In this document: positions 35,701 through 44,500 of the stretch, piece after piece | Layout: the number at the start of each line of letters is the position of its first letter | Position numbering within the stretch: the first letter of the stretch is position 1 | NCBI GenBank assembly: GCA_037043235.1 | Contig: JAWRVZ010000025.1 | Span: 1,329,501-1,393,500 of the forward strand | Direction: 5' to 3' | Length of the DNA: 64,000 bases | Source: Rhodeus uyekii | Lineage: Eukaryota; Chordata; Actinopteri; Cypriniformes; Acheilognathidae | Position numbers and translations under genes: made by a program | The notes under the pieces: generated by a model | Told to the model about the DNA's origin: nothing | The model's input: only the letters and a program-made list of their open reading frames with translations | Databases searched by the model: none

Positions 35701-38700
35701 AAGGGGACATTTTTCACTATTGTGTAATTTTTTTTAAATTTTATATATCAACTAAATTATTTACAAAAATGCTAAACAAACTACTCAAATGGAAAATTAA
35801 AATATAAAATACTTCAAAACATTAAACTGTCAGTAGTATCTCAATTACACACACACACACGCATGCATGTTTCCCATCTCAGGATAATTCAACTCAGAGC
35901 TTAGTTTTAACTCTGAGTTGGTTGAATCACCTTATTGAAACCAGAGCCTGAAAAGGTGATTGTGAAATTGTAACTGCCTGATTAAGTTTCTGTTGATGCG
36001 ACATTTCCATTGCCCCATGTACCCACATGTATCTAGTTTTTGCTAAACATTGGACTTTAGCATAGCTGTCGTGCTAAAGCAAGAAAACCTTGAGGAACCA
36101 GCCAAGAGAAGATGAATATCAGTGCATAGAAATATGTGATTGTGTTCAAACTGTTATATGGTCTCTGAATAAGATTACTGTAGGGTTATGAAGCTAAAAT
36201 GGCTTTTGTATCAACCCTTTCTACATTTATTGTTTCAGGTGTTTGTGGTTGGCCCTGATAAGAGGCTGAAGCTGTCGATTCTCTATCCAGCTACCACGGG
36301 GCGAAATTTTGATGAGATTCTCCGTGTTGTAGACTCTCTGCAGTTGACAGCGACAAAGAAGGTGGCCACACCTGTGGATTGGAAGGTAAGAAATGGTCTT
36401 TGATACTACTATATGCAATGTAGCCCAAGTACCGTATCTTCCCGAAAATAATCCCTCATATATCCCGCAGGTTTTGGGGTTTTATGTTTAAAAAATAAAA
36501 TTGTTGGCATAACCTGCACCCATAGATTTATGAATTTTTTAAATTTATTTATTATATATATATTTTTTTGTGTAAGTTCACATTTTGAATGTTGCTCGTA
36601 TGACGTCAATTATCCATAACTGTTCAGGCTCGGTACACAGTGCTTATGCGTGAAATTCAAACAATAAGAAAACCAACAAGTCAGAATCAAAAGAAAAAGC
36701 AGTCTCTCCCGCTGTGCAGCAGCACGTCCTTTAAGAAGCGTTTCTACAGGTGTTGATCATTGGATGAGATGAGAAGAGCACGCCCTCATGGCAGCACAGC
36801 CAATCACGTCTTGCATGATTGACAGGTCAGACAGCCTATCATCGCCAGCTGTCAGAGTGACAGTACAAGGGCCAGAGACAACCCTCCCAAGAAAGAAAAA
36901 CCAGAAAGAAATACAGCAAAAAAAACCGTCTCCGGTTACTATCGTAACCTCCGTTCCCTGAGAGAGGCGGGAACGAGACGGTGCAGCGAAAAGATGCATT
37001 TGGGAACCTCCCCTTCACGTAAATTTCTGAAACCTTATAGGATAATGCCAGTTGACAACTGGCCAATTGTCGCGCGATGCGCTCTGGCTGTCAGACAGTA
37101 TAAATAGCATAAGCGCAGCAATTGCGTCAGAATCATGACTGAACACGGCACAGCTGGTCAAGCGACGAACACGGCGGACGCTGCACCGTCTCGTTCCCGC
37201 CTCTCTCAGGGAACGGAGGTTACGATAGTAACCGGAGACGTTCCCTTTCGAGGGCGGGAACGAGACGGTGCAGCGAAAAGATGCATTTGGGAACGGTGTT
37301 CAATCCCGCCGTGATTGAGACCTAGACCAGTCTGATACAGCGAAACACACACCAAACACAGCTCGTCCAATGGCAACGTCGCCACGTGTACTCACTACTG
37401 ATAGGTGCAGCTAAGCCAATGAAATCTTAAGCTAAAGCTTGTCAAAATTTGCATATCAGCAGCATGAAAAATAGCGGGCTGCGCTATTACAGGGCAGACG
37501 TGACTATTCAGAAAGCATTAAAGCACAACTAATGTGAGCGCATAGCGTCAACGGCAAAGCGGTGACAGTGAGCACATAAGCACAAACTACTGTACAGAAA
37601 TCCCCAGCGTCAACAGCAAGGCGGTAACAACTGCAATATCCCAGGAATAATTGATTCAATTACTCACCGAAAGCACTTGAGACGCCAAAGATGGAACATC
37701 CAGTTTATAAAACCTGGCGAAGGTGTTCTGAGAAGACCAGCCAGCAGCAAAACAGATATCCTGTATTGACGTACCTCTAGACCAGGCCCACGATGAGGCA
37801 ATAGCTCTCGTCGAGTGGGCTCTGATGTTGAGAGGGCATTCCTGTCCCTGATTCGCATAAGCCAAAGCAATAGCGTCCACTATCCAGTGAGAAAGCCTCT
37901 GTTTAGAGACAGCATTTCCTCTAGTAGCACCACCATAGCACACAAAGAGCTGGTCGGAATGTGGCGGATCGGTCCAAGTAAATCCGTAAAGCCCTGACGG
38001 GGCAGATAGCCCTCTGAGCGCCGATGTCCTGTGAGGTTGACGGCTCTGAAGACAAGGCGAGCAGAGAAACTACTTGCGCTTTAAATGGAGTAGAGAGTGA
38101 TTTTGGCACGAAGCCAGGTCTCGGCCGGAGAGTAACACTGCAGTCTCCGGGCCCGAAACGAATACAATCGTCACTCACTGAGAACGCATGCAAGTCCCCA
38201 ATGCGCTTAGCCGATGCCAGTGCGAGAAGCAGCGCCGTCTTCTGTGAAAGCTCCTTAATCGCGACCGATTCCAAGGGCTCGAACGGCGGCAGAGAGAGAG
38301 CTCTCAGAACCAGCGCCAAATCCCACGGCGGAACCGATGGGGGGCGTGGGGGGGTGTAATCTCCTCGCACCTCTGAGAAATCTGACCATTAGTGGATGCC
38401 TCCCGATCGATTGCCCGTCGTCCGGTGAACGAAACGAGGCGACAGCGGCCACATAGACCTTTAGAGTAGACGGAACACTCCCGTCATCCAGCCGGAGCTG
38501 TAAAAACTGTAACACATCTGACACGGGACAGCTCACCGGGTCGATATTGTGCTCGTTGCACCATTTCACGAACACTCCCCATTTCAGGTAATAAAGGCGT
38601 CTCGTGGAAGGTGCACGAGACTCCGCGAGAGTCTCCAGCACACGAGAAGGTAGTGCGAGCTCTTCTAAGTCCCCTGAAGCGGCCACGCGTGCAGGCTCCA

Positions 38701-41700
38701 CAGCTCGGGGCTGGGATGCCATATCTCGCCACTCGCTTGAGATAGTAGATTCTTGCTGACGGGAATCCGCCACGGGGGGGCTGCCAGCAACTCTCGTAGG
38801 TCCGGGAACCAAGGCTGATTCGGCCAGTTCGGGGCGACTAGGATCACCGACGCTCTTTCCTCCCTTATTTTGCATAGGACTAAAGGCAGAATTTTTACCG
38901 GAGGAAACGCGTACAACCTGGCTCTCGGCCAACGCGATGTCAGAGCGTCCCCCGCTAGAGGGGCGTGCGACAGGGAGAAAAACAGCGGGCAGTGCGCGTT
39001 CTCGCTCGTCGCAAACAGATCCACTTCTGCCCTCCAGAAGCGATCCCAGATCATTTGCACCACCTTTGAGTGAAGCCTCCACTCTCCGTGAGGAATCCCG
39101 TTCCTCGAAAGCATGTCTGCTCCGCGGTTTAGTACACCCGAGATGTGCGAAGCTCTGATGGAGAGGAGATGTTGATCTGCCCACAGCAGGAGGCTCGTTG
39201 CCAGCTCGAACAGGGCCCTGGAGTGCACGCCGCCTTGGCGATTTATGTATGAAACCACGGACATGTTGTCGGTGCGAATCAACACATGCTGCTGTTCTAT
39301 TTGCGGCAGGAAAGCCCTTAGGGCAAAACATACCGCTTTCAGCTCCAGGCGGTTGATATGCCACTCGCTCTGTGACTCCGACCATAGACCGGAAGTCGGA
39401 ACGCCCTCGCATGTTGCACCCCAACCTGAGCTCGACGCGTCTGTCGTCACTACGGTGCGTGTCGTCACCAGCCCAAGGGGAACCCCCTGGCTGAACATGT
39501 CCTGATTGGACCATGGTTCCAGAGCGCTGATGCAGCTGCGGGAGACCGTGATGTGCATGCGCCCCGCTGTCCACGCTCTCCACGGGACACGGGTCTTCAG
39601 CCACAACTGCAGTGGACGCATTCGCAGCAGACCCAGGTGGCACACTGAAGACGCTGACGCCATAAGACCGAGAAGCCTCTGGAAAACCCTCAGGGGAACA
39701 GACCGGTCCTGTCTGAAGCCACGCAGAGCCGAAGAGATGGTCTCTATGCGTTCCGGGGCGAGGCGGGCTCGCATCGCCACTGAGTCGAAGCACACACCTA
39801 GATATGTTAAATACTGACTCGGGGTGAGCATGCTCTGCATGTTCACTTGCAGGCCCAGTGACTCCAGATGATGAAGCAGCATGTCTGTATGTCTGATTAG
39901 CACCTCCCTTGTATGAGCTAGAATCAGCCAATCGTCCAGATAGTTTAGAATGCGCACTCCGCTCGCTCTGAGGGGGGAAAGTGCTGCATCCACACATTTT
40001 GAGAACGTGCGCGGTGCCAATGCCAGCCCGAACGGGAGCACGGCATACTTGTATGCTGAGCCCTCGAACGCGAATCTCAGGAAACGCCTGTGGCGTGGCG
40101 CAATCTGAATATGAAAATACGCATCTTTCAGATCTACGGACGCTAGCCAGTCCCCGGGACGTACCTGTGCCAGTATCTGCTTCAGCGGTGTCATTTTGAA
40201 CGCGCGTTTGTGGAGCGCGCGGTTGATGGGTCTCAGATCCAGAATCGGACGAAGCCCTCCATCTCTCTTGGGCACCACGAAATAGCGGCTGTAGAATCCG
40301 CTCTCTAGCTCGCTCGGAGGGACGCGCTCTATCGCTCCTTTCGCGAGCAGACTGTGAACCTCCTGTCTCAGAACAGGTGCGCTTTGAGGGAGCGCCAGAG
40401 ACGGGACCACACCAGTGAAACGGGGCGGTCTGCGTCTGAACTGAAGAGAATAACCGTGCTGAATTATTCCCAGCAACCAACCTGAGATGCCTGGAATGGC
40501 CCTCCAAGCTTCCAGGAAATGACGAAGCGGAGGGTAGGCTGCACGCTGCTCGACGAGTATCGGGAGCGGCGGGGAAATGTCGGCTACTATTGAGGGAGCA
40601 AGTGCATACTGTGGCTCCGCGCCGCTCTGAGGCAGGGCAAGCGACATAACACTGACAGAATGAGGAAGAAACAACTCTTTTTGTGAACAAGCATTTGTTT
40701 TTATTATTGCATCCACACAAACAGGGTTTAACATACACACATTGCAATCGTCGCCCATACGAACAGAGGGGACATAACGCACAACATGGTGTTTTGGGGG
40801 CGGCCCACCCGCGAGCTCTCTCTTCCTCTGGACGAGACCGTCAGGAAGATGGCTTGCCTGCGGGAGGCTGTGCGCCGTCACGACGGGGGCCCCCCCTGGG
40901 CGCGTGACCCCTCTTCCCGGGCCCTGGCCATTGCTTGCGTCGGACATCCGGCTCCGGGCGAGAAGCCGCCGGAACTGCAGCCGCCGATTGCTGTGTCACC
41001 GGTCTGTGGGGGAGGCGCGGCGCTGACGCCGACCGCGCCCTTGAGGGCTGCTGGTACGCGCGCCTCGGCATCACGTGGCTCATCGCTTTCGCGCGCTTTT
41101 GCGCCTCGGAAAATTTTTCCATAACAGACTCGACCGCGCCACCAAAAAGGCCGGCGGCTGCAATTGGTGCGTTGAGGAGCATTTTCCGGTCTGAGTCCCT
41201 CAGGTCCGCCAGAGTTAGCCACAGGTGCCTCAGGAGCACCACTAAAAACCCCATAGAGCGGCCGATTGCTTGCGCGGACCGCTTGGTTGCCATGAGAGCG
41301 AAATCCGTTGCCGCTCTCAGGTCCCTCACATCCTCCGCGTCCATGCTGCCGGCGTCCAGCAATTGCAGCAGTTTTGCCTGAAACACCTGCAGCACCGCCA
41401 TCGAGTGGAGCGCGGACGCGGCCTCGCCAGCCGAGGTGTATGCTTTCTCTGCCTGGTGCGCCGTGAACCTGCACGGTTTTGACGGCAGCCCCAGACCTCC
41501 GCTCAGCATGGTTGAGGAAGGGCACAGGTGCGCCGCCATCGCCTCCTCCACGGGTGGCACCCGCACATAACCCCGAGCTTCAGCACCGTCCACGTGCGAA
41601 AACATGGCACGCGGTGAGGAGTGAGCGCGAGCTGACTGAGGCGCCGACCACGACCTCACCACGTGCTCATGTACCTCCGGAAAAAAGGGGGATCCCCTCC

Positions 41701-42886
41701 TAGCTCCGGCTTGCTGGCGGCTGGACTGGAGGAACCAGGAGTCCAGCTTACTTCTCGCGGGCTCCTGTGGAGCACTCCAGTCCAGGTCCAGCTCTTTAAC
41801 TGCCCTCTCGAGGACCCTGACTAGCTCCTCCTGGAGGTCTAGAGGGCCCTCTGTGTCGAGGCACTCCGACGCCGCCCAGTCCCTGTCTGATGCAGCGAGG
41901 GATACTGAGTCCACGTCTCTGTCATCCTCGACCGGGAGGAAGTCCGCGAAGCGAACTGGTGATTGGGGAGACGGCAGAGGACGGCATGCTGCGTCGTCAC
42001 CATCACCCCGCGAGTGTGTGGGGGGGCCCGCCAGCGGCTCGACGGCGGCAGCGGACCCCTTCCCCGCGATACTGCGCGCTATGTCCCTCCTGGATCTCAG
42101 CGCGCGCCCCGGCAGATCCCCGCAGTGCGCGCAGGAGGACTCCAGCAGGGCATCCTCGGCGTGGGCCAGTCCCAGACAGGCGACGCAGTACGCGTGGGTG
42201 TCCGGCGGGTCAATGGGACCCGCGCAAACCTTACATTTAGTTCCTGTTGATTCCATAACTGTTCATAAGTCCGTGTGAAGGAAATAATCTGACGCAATTG
42301 CCGCGCTTATGCTATTTATACTGTCTGACAGCCAGAGCGCATTGCGCGACAATTGGCCAGTTGTCAACTGGCGTTATCCTATAAGGTTTCAGAAATTTAC
42401 GTGAAGGGGAGGTTCCCAAATGCATCTTTTCGCTGCACCGTCTCGTTCCCGCCCTCGAAAGAGAACTTAATAGGGATGTAACGGATATATTGAAATATTA
42501 TTACGTGTAAAAGATTTGTCATATAGACCGCACCCTTATACACCCCCCCCCCCCCCCCCCCCCCCCCCATTGTGGGGTCTGTAAAATCTGGTATAACCCA
42601 TGGGAAAATACGGTAGTTTTTTTTTTGTCTTTATATTATTGAACAGTTGTTTGTGGTCAAGATTGTGAATGTGGAAAAAACTGAACTAAAATTTTGCAGA
42701 TCTACACTTCACTGTCCTATATGATCTGAAGTCTTAAATTTTTTTTCTTTCTTTTCTAAGCCTGGTCAAGAAGTCATGGTCATCCCTTCTCTCTCAGATG
42801 AAGATGCCAACAAGCTTTTTCCTGCTGGTTTTACCCTAAAAGAGGTGCCTTCTGGGAAAAAATACATTCGTTACACTAAACCTTAA
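29761..42886 (+). CDS. prdx6: Peroxiredoxin-6 (1-Cys peroxiredoxin with phospholipase A2-type motif)
   Basis: Five coding exons: 29761-29852, 34057-34213, 35356-35502, 36239-36385, 42761-42886. All introns are GT-AG and the frame runs through 222 codons plus TAA (human 224 residues). The peroxidatic cysteine is Cys46 in PVCTTE, with His38 and Arg131 nearby as in the human enzyme. The lipase-type GNSWG (Ser31), His25 and Asp139 correspond to the PLA2 triad, and GMLDP and YPATTGRNFDE are family blocks. It reduces H2O2 and phospholipid hydroperoxides, using glutathione with GSTpi in the known mammalian system, and hydrolyses oxidised phospholipids; it acts in cytosol and lysosome-related compartments. 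Intron 4 is about 6.4 kb because a DIRS retrotransposon sits there, antisense. The first intron carries a GC-rich minisatellite. The start is fixed by MPG at the N-terminus and the upstream TATA. Confidence 0.96.
29853..31224. other. prdx6 intron 1, first part; no recognisable feature
   Basis: Non-coding intronic DNA. I see no repeat family or coding exon in this part. Confidence 0.4.
31225..31782 (-). mobile_element. TIR repeat 'ACCGTATTTTCC' family, copy B
   Basis: This is an inverted copy in prdx6 intron 1. The blocks GGTTGTTGTCTCTGGCCCTTG, GAAGCCGTGATTGGCTGTGC and GCGGGAGAGACTGC occur in reverse order relative to 24826-25228 and 36432-36927. It retains the right half (GGGTGCGGGCTATATCAC and ACACGTAATAATAATCC) that is lost in copy A, which makes it the best guide to the complete element. 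Confidence 0.75.
31783..33000. other. prdx6 intron 1, middle part; no recognisable gene
   Basis: AT-rich DNA with poly-T runs (near 32945-32970). Isolated open frames lack any family resemblance. Confidence 0.4.
33010..33590 (-). mobile_element. Interspersed repeat, probably a LINE 3' region
   Basis: It begins TTAGCTTCAACTTTATTGTC and continues with GTACAGGTACAAGGCAACGA, CAGTTTAGGTCTAACCAGAAG and many short repeats of AGTGCAAATGAGC, AACAGTTGTTAC and TACAGGT. I recall this block as dispersed in fish genomes, but it has no coding core here, so the class is uncertain. Confidence 0.5.
33627..33876. repeat. GC-rich minisatellite, 24/30-bp units
   Basis: Ten copies of a unit starting AGTCTATGAGGGGAG occur at 33627, 33651, 33675, 33699, 33723, 33747, 33771, 33801, 33831 and 33861. 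The first six steps are 24 bp and the last three are 30 bp, the longer form gaining a GGGAGG-type insert. The plus strand is strongly G-rich with many GGGG runs. The apparent proteins on both strands are artefacts of a unit length divisible by three. Confidence 0.95.
34214..35355. other. prdx6 intron 2; no recognisable feature
   Basis: Non-coding intron with a T-run near 34517. No repeat family is assigned. Confidence 0.5.
35503..36238. other. prdx6 intron 3; no recognisable feature
   Basis: AT-rich intron with a short (CA)n near 35848 and a small inverted repeat (AACTCAGAGCTTAG and AACTCTGAGTT) around 35890-35922. Confidence 0.45.
36432..36927 (+). mobile_element. TIR repeat 'ACCGTATTTTCC' family, copy C, left part
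   Basis: It starts ACCGTATCTTCCCG and carries the same block order as copy A, then stops abruptly at an A-run where the DIRS element begins. The remainder resumes at 42467. Confidence 0.8.
36928..37131 (+). repeat. Left inverted terminal repeat of DIRS element
   Basis: It starts GTCTCCGGTTACTATCGTAA and runs to GCAATTGCGTCAGA. From about 36967 it is the inverted copy of the right end, and the first ~39 bp are specific to the left end. A TATAAATA box lies at 37099-37106. Confidence 0.9.
37180..37294. repeat. Internal complementary region of DIRS element
   Basis: The first half (37180-37239) is the complement of the outermost left end, and the second half (37240-37294) is the complement of the outermost right end with one visible difference. 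The exact junction GGAGAC/GTTCCC marks where the two ends meet in a circular intermediate. This structure also fixes the element boundaries at 36928 and 42466. Confidence 0.9.
37656..38700 (-). pseudogene. DIRS tyrosine recombinase, two apparent frameshifts
   Basis: Three minus-strand frames together cover a tyrosine recombinase. The N-terminal core-binding part (TLAESRAPSTRRLYYLKW near 38630, WCNEHNIDPVSC, VLQFLQLRLDDG) is in the frame that ends at 38255. The middle, with the first catalytic Arg (ASAKRIGDLHAFS), is in 38370-37921. The C-terminal part with HSTR (His-x-x-Arg, near 37810) and the catalytic Tyr in FARFYKLD is in 37943-37656. Frame changes fall at the seven-G run 38348-38354 and near 37960. 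Catalytic R, H-x-x-R and Y are all visible, so the chemistry could be restored by small indels; sequencing error in the homopolymer is possible. Confidence 0.8.
38665..40947 (-). CDS. DIRS reverse transcriptase / RNase H / methyltransferase-like polyprotein
   Basis: An uninterrupted 760-residue frame. The reverse transcriptase shows VPKRDGGLRPILDLRPINRA, KDAYFHIQIAPRHRRFL, LPFGLALAPRTF and the catalytic YLDD (39942-39931). RNase H follows with TTDASSSGWGA, RLELKAVCFAL, IRTDNMSVVSYIN and ISGVLNRGADMLSR, giving the D-E-D-D set. The C-terminal part (LYAFPPVKILPLVL, VAPNWPNQPW) is the methyltransferase-like domain known in DIRS elements. The product would copy element RNA through a template-jumping cycle. 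It overlaps ORF1 by about 107 bp and the recombinase frame at its 3' end. Confidence 0.9.
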   Translation of the reverse strand: MSDASNGQGPGRGVTRPGGAPVVTAHSLPQASHLPDGLVQRKRELAGGPPPKHHVVRYVPSVRMGDDCNVCMLNPVCVDAIIKTNACSQKELFLPHSVSVMSLALPQSGAEPQYALAPSIVADISPPLPILVEQRAAYPPLRHFLEAWRAIPGISGWLLGIIQHGYSLQFRRRPPRFTGVVPSLALPQSAPVLRQEVHSLLAKGAIERVPPSELESGFYSRYFVVPKRDGGLRPILDLRPINRALHKRAFKMTPLKQILAQVRPGDWLASVDLKDAYFHIQIAPRHRRFLRFAFEGSAYKYAVLPFGLALAPRTFSKCVDAALSPLRASGVRILNYLDDWLILAHTREVLIRHTDMLLHHLESLGLQVNMQSMLTPSQYLTYLGVCFDSVAMRARLAPERIETISSALRGFRQDRSVPLRVFQRLLGLMASASSVCHLGLLRMRPLQLWLKTRVPWRAWTAGRMHITVSRSCISALEPWSNQDMFSQGVPLGLVTTRTVVTTDASSSGWGATCEGVPTSGLWSESQSEWHINRLELKAVCFALRAFLPQIEQQHVLIRTDNMSVVSYINRQGGVHSRALFELATSLLLWADQHLLSIRASHISGVLNRGADMLSRNGIPHGEWRLHSKVVQMIWDRFWRAEVDLFATSENAHCPLFFSLSHAPLAGDALTSRWPRARLYAFPPVKILPLVLCKIREERASVILVAPNWPNQPWFPDLRELLAAPPWRIPVSKNLLSQASGEIWHPSPELWSLHAWPLQGT
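40841..42256 (-). CDS. DIRS ORF1 (gag-like protein)
   Basis: An open frame of 471 residues whose ATG lies 34 nt inside the right ITR. The N-terminus has three CxxC-type pairs (CKVC, CVAC, CAHC), suggesting zinc binding; the middle is rich in charged and Ala-rich helical sequence; the C-terminus is basic and Pro/Arg-rich (ARSASAPRLPHRP), as expected for RNA binding. It is the first gene of the element and presumably forms its particle. It has no recognisable enzymatic domain. Confidence 0.8.
   Translation of the reverse strand: MESTGTKCKVCAGPIDPPDTHAYCVACLGLAHAEDALLESSCAHCGDLPGRALRSRRDIARSIAGKGSAAAVEPLAGPPTHSRGDGDDAACRPLPSPQSPVRFADFLPVEDDRDVDSVSLAASDRDWAASECLDTEGPLDLQEELVRVLERAVKELDLDWSAPQEPARSKLDSWFLQSSRQQAGARRGSPFFPEVHEHVVRSWSAPQSARAHSSPRAMFSHVDGAEARGYVRVPPVEEAMAAHLCPSSTMLSGGLGLPSKPCRFTAHQAEKAYTSAGEAASALHSMAVLQVFQAKLLQLLDAGSMDAEDVRDLRAATDFALMATKRSAQAIGRSMGFLVVLLRHLWLTLADLRDSDRKMLLNAPIAAAGLFGGAVESVMEKFSEAQKRAKAMSHVMPRRAYQQPSRARSASAPRLPHRPVTQQSAAAVPAASRPEPDVRRKQWPGPGKRGHAPRGGPRRDGAQPPAGKPSS
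42290..42466 (-). repeat. Right inverted terminal repeat of DIRS element
   Basis: This is the complement of the left ITR, reading inward from GTTCTCTTTCGAGGGCGGG. The TATAAATA box (minus strand, 42320-42313) lies about 57 nt before the ORF1 ATG and should drive the genomic transcript. Confidence 0.9.
42467..42615 (+). mobile_element. TIR repeat 'ACCGTATTTTCC' family, copy C, right part
   Basis: The blocks GAAATATTATTACGTGTAAA and ACCGCACCCTTATACACCCC match the inverted copy B, and the element closes with GGGAAAATACGGT, the complement of its left end. This shows that the DIRS element split a pre-existing repeat. Confidence 0.8.
42543..42568. repeat. Poly-C run
   Basis: More than 20 consecutive C residues, an expansion of the CCCCCC motif present at the same place in related copies. 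Its true length is uncertain in any assembly. Confidence 0.95.
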
Positions 42887-43073
42887 TTGGAAAAATGTGT
42901 GTAATATTGTAGAAATGGCACTTAACTGACATCAAGTAGACATTTGTTTTCTCACTTGACTTCTCCCATCACCTGCTGTTAACCAGAGAGAAATCATCAG
43001 GCGTTAGTTCATAAAGTGATGCATCATAAGGTCATTTACATACAATATAATTATTGTACTGTGCCTTAACTTC

Positions 43074-43079
43074 AATAAA
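43074..43079 (+). terminator. prdx6 polyadenylation signal
   Basis: AATAAA in TTCAATAAAACCG lies 188 nt downstream of the TAA stop, followed by a T-rich stretch. It gives a compact 3' UTR. Confidence 0.8.
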
Positions 43080-43086
43080 ACCGTTC

Positions 43087-43773
43087 CTTTTGTAATTTGA
43101 AAAGATGTGTTCATTTGAACAATGTTATTTTGAGATTTGCAATACATTTTATTTTAAATGCTTGCTATTTATGGTTCGCCTGTAGTATGCGCAAGTACGG
43201 TAGTTGTGTTAGATTAATGGTATTTCATGGTCTATGAGCTACCCAGTGACCAAAAAAATGTTACTGTTCCTTTGTAGCTGTGACTGGTTGGGATGCTGTG
43301 TGAGATGGATAAGCTGCAAATGCGTTTTAACCGTAGATCAGGTTTCATTCATGAAGTGAGTTGTAATGTGAGAGTTCAGTAGTATGCTTGAATAAATCAC
43401 AAAGATGGTTGAACTACATTTAACTCTTAACACCATTGAGAATGAGGAAATCACTGGAATGAGGAAAAACAAAAATGTTGCCAGGATGAACTTTGATCAA
43501 CATGAAATCCAGTGTATTGACCTGACTGTATGATGTACACACTGAATAGAAAAGAGCCTATATATATATATATATAGCATAGTTTTATATATATTTAAAT
43601 TATGATTTCTGAGCATGAATGGATCAAATTAGTCAAGTTACAGTAATGACTAGCTTGTTATATATATTTTTTTCTTCAAAAGTTTAAAATGTGTATGTAT
43701 ACTACTAATAAACCAAATTAAGTAGGTGGAATTCTAAGTATAGAGGTTAGTTTATTTTCTATAAATTAATGAA
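43087..43773. other. prdx6 downstream flank, no recognisable feature
   Basis: AT-rich DNA with a short (TA)n near 43560. No gene or named repeat. Confidence 0.4.
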
Positions 43774-43775
43774 TA

Positions 43776-43877
43776 CACTAATCCCTTGTTTATTGTGGTT
43801 AATGGGGGACTGGAACCCCCATAGGTGAATAATGGGTGAAAATCCGCAAAGTAGGATTGCCCCACCCTAGGATTTTC

Positions 43878-43944
<67 letters not shown>

Positions 43945-44498
43945 CTATCAGAATCTTTAAAATATGTATATTTTAATCTAATTATAAAATTTTAATAGTA
44001 AAAATTCTTTCTCTCATACGATACGTATTATGGTGTTCTACACTCATCAATGACGGTAGTATCTTGAGACTTGACTCCAGTAATGACGATGATGACAGAC
44101 CTGTGCGGTTTGATGAATGATGATGGTGTTACTGCACTGGTATAATGAGGCCTTTAAATCAGTTCAGAACGTGCCTCATCGTCAGATATCGGCGCTGGAT
44201 CGTCAACATTTGCTTTTGAGGGAGGCGAAGAGGCTCTCATTCGCCGAACTCGCTCCGGGAACCAATCGCGTGTCTTGTCTGAGTGCCCGTGTGTGTGTAC
44301 AAAGCCTCTGAGAGAGTTTCTCTCTTTGTCTGGCATCCTGGGAAACAGTTTCTCTCGCATCACGATGAAACAACGGTGCTTTCCGCAATACGGCTGCCGA
44401 TATGGCGGTACTTGATTTAAAAAAATAAAAATTAAAAATTAAATCTACAAAGCACTGAGGCTGCGAAACTTGAACCACGAAGTGGTGAGGGTTTACTG
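43776..44498. mobile_element. TA-flanked TIR element with (GT)n expansion, copy 1
   Basis: The left end CACTAATCCCTTGTTTATTG and right end GTGAGGGTTTACTG are flanked by TA (43774-43775 and 44499-44500). The 3' half (CAAAGCCTCTGAGAGAGTTT, TTTGTCTGGCA, CGCATCACGAT) is shared with 63100-63412. A long (GT)n tract at about 43885-43942 has expanded inside it. The pattern fits a pogo/Tigger-type non-autonomous element. Confidence 0.7.
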
Positions 44499-44500
44499 TA

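Larger units (their letters stand above)
36928..42466 (-). mobile_element. Full-length DIRS-type tyrosine-recombinase retrotransposon
   Basis: A 5.5 kb element in prdx6 intron 4, antisense to the gene. It has inverted terminal repeats (36928-37131 and 42290-42466), an internal complementary region (37180-37294) that fuses complements of both ends, ORF1 (gag-like), an RT/RNase H/methyltransferase-like ORF, and a tyrosine recombinase instead of a DDE integrase. DIRS elements are thought to integrate as recombined circles, and no target duplication is seen here, as expected. The two ITRs differ at only about three positions by eye, and two ORFs are open, suggesting a young insertion. GC content is much higher than in the flanks. 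Confidence 0.93.

Noticed and set aside
38255..40747. An 830-codon open frame as a separate protein
   Set aside because: Most of it lies under the RT/RNase H frame in another register and has no family resemblance; only its last ~145 codons are real recombinase sequence.
40786..42278. Several plus-strand open frames of 70-148 codons
   Set aside because: All are antisense to DIRS ORF1 and its overlap with the RT frame, with no family resemblance.
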